A DNA stretch of 63,666 bases from Tannerellaceae bacterium (GTDB lineage: Bacteria; Bacteroidota; Bacteroidia; Bacteroidales; Tannerellaceae), in NCBI GenBank assembly GCA_031280435.1, contig JAITGS010000132.1:1-63666 (forward strand), given 5' to 3'. The notes below the pieces were generated by a model. The model was not told the origin of the DNA. It made no database searches and saw nothing but the letters and a program-made list of their open reading frames with translations. Position 1 is the first letter of the stretch. Each line of letters starts with the position of its first letter. A program made the position numbers and the translations under genes. This document shows, piece by piece, positions 60,999 through 63,666 of the stretch.

Positions 60999-63062
60999 AT
61001 GAAAAGAGCTATGATTTCTGCCTTGCTTGTAATTCTTATTTGCTGCGTTCAGGCTCAGAAAAGAATAGAAAACGGAGGTTATCCTATTACGCCGGTACCG
61101 TTTACTTCGGTCAAAGTGACCGATACATTTTGGGGACAGCGGCTGAAAGCAAGCCGTGAAGTGACTATCCCGCTGGCATTTGGCAAGTGCGAAGAAACCG
61201 GACGATATGATAATTTTGTCAAAGCAGCAAATCCCAGTCCGAAGTATAAGGTAGGCGGCTATTCTTTCGACGATACCGACGTTTACAAAACAATCGAAGG
61301 AGCCAGCTACTCCATACAGACGTATCCGGATAAAAAACTGGAAAAATACATGGACAGTGTTTTGACGATTGTCGCTGCCGCTCAGGAACCGGACGGATAT
61401 TTGTATACTGCCCGCACTATGAATCCGGAGCATCCACACGAATGGGCCGGAAGCAAACGATGGGAAAAAGTGGAAGAGTTGAGTCATGAATTCTATAATC
61501 TGGGCCATATGATAGAAGGCGCTATTGCACATTATCAGGCTACCGGAAAACGTAACTTCCTGGATATTGCCATTAAGTACGCTGATTGTGTAGAACGTGA
61601 AATAGGCAATGGGCCAGGCAAACAGATAAAGGTTCCGGGTCATCAGATTGCAGAAATGGCATTGGCCAAACTTTATCTTGTTACCGGAGAAAAAAAGTAT
61701 CTCCAGCTGGCCAGGTTTTTCATTGACCGGCGCGGGTATACAAAACGCATTGACGCATACAGCCAGGCTCATAAGCCTGTCCTTGAACAGGATGAAGCCG
61801 TCGGGCATGCTGTTCGAGCAGCCTATATGTATTCCGGAATAGCAGATGTGGCCGCCCTTACGGGAGATACGGATTACATTTGCGCCATAGATAGAATATG
61901 GGAGAATGTGGTCGCGAAGAAATTGTACGTCACAGGAGGTATAGGCGCTACAAACCGTGGCGAAGCTTTCGGTGAAAATTACGAATTGCCGAACATGTCC
62001 GCTTATTGTGAAACCTGCGCTGCGATCGGTAACGTGTATTGGAATTACCGTCTGTTTCTTTTGCATGGCGACTCCAAATATTACGACGTACTGGAAAGAA
62101 CGCTGTACAACGGTTTGATCTCCGGTATTTCGCTTGAGGGAGATGGCTTCTTCTATCCAAACCCGTTGGAATCCAACGGCCAACATAAACGCCAACCCTG
62201 GTTCGGATGTGCATGTTGTCCTTCCAACGTATGTCGTTTCATTCCTTCGCTGCCCGGATATATTTATGCCGTGCGTGATCGCGATATTTATGTCAACCTG
62301 TTTGTGAGCAACACGTCTGATATGAAAGTACAGGGCAAAAACGTTTTGTTGACACAGAAAACCGGATATCCCTGGAAGGGAGATATACAAATAGATGTCA
62401 ATCCGAAAGGGAGACAGGCATTCACTTTAAAAATACGTATCCCCGGATGGTTGCAGGGAAGGGTAACGCCAGGCGATTTGTACAGATATACGGATAATAA
62501 AGAGTTGAGCTATCAAATAAAGGTAAATGGGCAGCAAGTCGAAAGTCTATTGGATAACGGCTACTTCGCAATCAGCCGGACATGGGAAAAAGGCGATGTG
62601 GTTCATATACGTTTTGACATGGAACCCCGTACGGTGAGAGCGAATCATAAAGTAGAAGCTGACAGAGGGAAAATATCCGTAGAATGTGGTCCGATTGTAT
62701 ACTGTGCGGAATGGCCGGATAATGATTTCAGCGTGTTAAGCGTATTGATGAACCGCAAACCGGAATTTACCGTAGAGCGAAAAGACGATTTGTTACACGG
62801 AATCAATCAGATACAGACGAGAGCGCAAACCTTATTCTATGACGGAGCAGGTTGCCTGCATACAAAAGAGGTTTTGCTGACATTGACACCGTATTATGCC
62901 TGGGCGCATCGTGGAAGCGGCGAAATGGCAGTATGGTTGCCTCAGGATATAAATGCGGCACGTCCGGTACTGCCGCCGGCGGTTACGACTGAATCCCTTA
63001 AGAGCAAAGTTATTTTACCGGAGAAGGATGCCGCCGGACTATTTGAATGGAGTACCGAATAA
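60999..63062 (+). CDS. GH127 beta-L-arabinofuranosidase (locus copy)
   Basis: The 687-aa product has a signal peptide (ISALLVILICCVQAQ) and a GH127 domain with the same key positions as its paralogue at 44083: E322 (acid/base), E338 and C340 in CETC, and C406, C407 in GCACCPSN. The signal peptide looks like type I, so this copy is probably periplasmic and soluble, unlike the lipoprotein paralogue. It is the last gene of the susCD operon, 225 bp after susD. That gap has a possible 40-codon reading frame of no known meaning. Confidence 0.95.
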   Translation: MKRAMISALLVILICCVQAQKRIENGGYPITPVPFTSVKVTDTFWGQRLKASREVTIPLAFGKCEETGRYDNFVKAANPSPKYKVGGYSFDDTDVYKTIEGASYSIQTYPDKKLEKYMDSVLTIVAAAQEPDGYLYTARTMNPEHPHEWAGSKRWEKVEELSHEFYNLGHMIEGAIAHYQATGKRNFLDIAIKYADCVEREIGNGPGKQIKVPGHQIAEMALAKLYLVTGEKKYLQLARFFIDRRGYTKRIDAYSQAHKPVLEQDEAVGHAVRAAYMYSGIADVAALTGDTDYICAIDRIWENVVAKKLYVTGGIGATNRGEAFGENYELPNMSAYCETCAAIGNVYWNYRLFLLHGDSKYYDVLERTLYNGLISGISLEGDGFFYPNPLESNGQHKRQPWFGCACCPSNVCRFIPSLPGYIYAVRDRDIYVNLFVSNTSDMKVQGKNVLLTQKTGYPWKGDIQIDVNPKGRQAFTLKIRIPGWLQGRVTPGDLYRYTDNKELSYQIKVNGQQVESLLDNGYFAISRTWEKGDVVHIRFDMEPRTVRANHKVEADRGKISVECGPIVYCAEWPDNDFSVLSVLMNRKPEFTVERKDDLLHGINQIQTRAQTLFYDGAGCLHTKEVLLTLTPYYAWAHRGSGEMAVWLPQDINAARPVLPPAVTTESLKSKVILPEKDAAGLFEWSTE

Positions 63063-63417
63063 ATCATCATTTCTGTATTTTACGAACAATGCTATTGGCA
63101 AATTTCCGGGAGAGCTACGTTCTTCCCCCCATATTTCCCGGCTTCCGTAGGGATTGATGCCGGATTCGACCGCAAAATCCGCGATATTCTCCCCCATCCG
63201 GGCAGCTCCCGGTGGCTTTGCGGGATTTTTGTTTGTGCAATAATCCTTTCGTATAGCTTCAACATAAGCAACATGCAGCATGGCATTATTCTCAAAGATT
63301 TTATGCTGCGAGAGAAACACTAATGGAGCAAAAAGATAGTCACAGGCATGCAGCTATGACTTTTTGTTAGTGATTTCAAAAAAAATAATCTAAAATTTGG
63401 TATTTAAAAATATTCTT

Positions 63418-63425
63418 TATCTTTG
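63418..63425 (+). promoter_or_regulatory. Promoter (-33 TTTG, -7 TATCTTTG) at the right edge
   Basis: TTTG at 63396-63399 and a perfect -7 at 63418-63425, 18 bp apart. Transcription would start near 63434. The preceding 63063-63400 holds only small hairpin-forming stretches and no supported gene. Confidence 0.75.
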
Positions 63426-63448
63426 CCCGCGTTGAAATATCTAATAAC

Positions 63449-63666
63449 ATGAAATTCAAAACGGACGCATATTATACATATAACATAGTACATCGCAGCC
63501 GGTCATTCGGTCGCAGTGCTTTACAATCCCCCTTCCTCCCCAACAAATCCACCGGAGATTATGTAGGCCGTCAAGCTTTTCTGTTTCAACATTATATTTC
63601 AGCCCTCTCGGACAAGTTCCGGAGGGCTTTTTTTTACGCCTTCGCAGGCTTGTTCGGTTCCGGCGG
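63449..63666 (+). other. Leader or 5' part of a gene running off the window
   Basis: An ATG at 63449 opens a frame that is still open at the window edge (72 codons). It begins MKFKTDAYYTYNIVHRSRS, with three Tyr among the first 11 residues. An intrinsic terminator lies inside this frame. So the stretch is either a leader with attenuation, a small RNA, or the start of a real gene. I do not recognise the peptide. Confidence 0.4.
63602..63635 (+). terminator. Strong intrinsic terminator within the right-edge leader
   Basis: GCCCTC (63602-63607), one bulged T, CGGA, a 5-nt loop, then TCCG and GAGGGC (63618-63627), followed by eight T residues. It lies about 170 nt downstream of the predicted transcription start. 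Confidence 0.88.

Noticed and set aside
63039-63320. Minus-strand frame of 93 codons after GH127
   Set aside because: No promoter or family match, and it overlaps hairpin-rich intergenic DNA and the GH127 end.

Overview
The window is chromosomal DNA from a member of the Bacteroidota, most likely the order Bacteroidales. The evidence is a SusC/SusD pair, a hybrid two-component regulator, paired TonB and ExbB/ExbD genes, DUF4252, DUF2851, DUF6057 and DUF6261 proteins, a type IX secretion type B sorting domain, a glycine-lipid acyltransferase pair, and many TAnnTTTG (-7) promoters. Most of the window is fairly GC-rich. From about 48.7 kb to 63.1 kb it becomes clearly AT-richer. I cannot name the genus. 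There is no rRNA, phage, complete insertion sequence or CRISPR; one tRNA (Ser, GGA) is present.

Layout. 1-4.5 kb: end of a DUF6261 gene, a DUF2851 gene, an orphan HTH gene, and an ECF sigma operon (DUF4252, sigma, anti-sigma-like, DUF4252). 4.5-11.8 kb: radical SAM protein YhcC, ZIP transporter, tagaturonate epimerase, enolase, NhaA. 11.9-17.9 kb: two tandem TonB genes, a polyprenyl synthase, TatD, tRNA-Ser, and an ExbB/membrane protein/ExbD/ExbD operon. 18.5-26.7 kb: glycine-lipid acyltransferases, two thioredoxin-like envelope proteins, a YifB/ComM ATPase, and an LVIVD/outer-membrane trio. 27.3-36.3 kb: carboxylesterase, GH51, a DUF6057 plus heme-motif PD40 pair, and GH29. 36.4-48.1 kb: ProC, a YdeI-like protein, PorT-like and LysM/receptor proteins, a T9SS cargo overlapping a lytic transglycosylase, GH127 plus TRIC, and a sugar isomerase. 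48.7-63.1 kb: a polysaccharide utilization locus (GH146, HTCS, SusC, SusD, GH127) predicted to act on beta-L-arabinofuranosides.

The most unusual signal is not a gene. Eight intergenic regions each carry a tandem array whose unit sequence is private to that site, yet all share a period of 40-42 bp, or half of that (about 20.5-21 bp). This equals four (or two) turns of B-DNA. Most units contain a dyad. In the array at 9.9-10.3 kb the period is kept although most of the unit has diverged. Two families of small non-coding inverted-repeat elements (about 185 bp and 123 bp) occupy further intergenic gaps, and a composite structure at 34.0-34.8 kb shares its terminal motif with the first family.

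Functionally the window joins TonB-powered import of plant (arabinose-, fucose- and uronate-containing) glycans with the energy, envelope and lipid genes of a glycan-degrading Bacteroidales cell.
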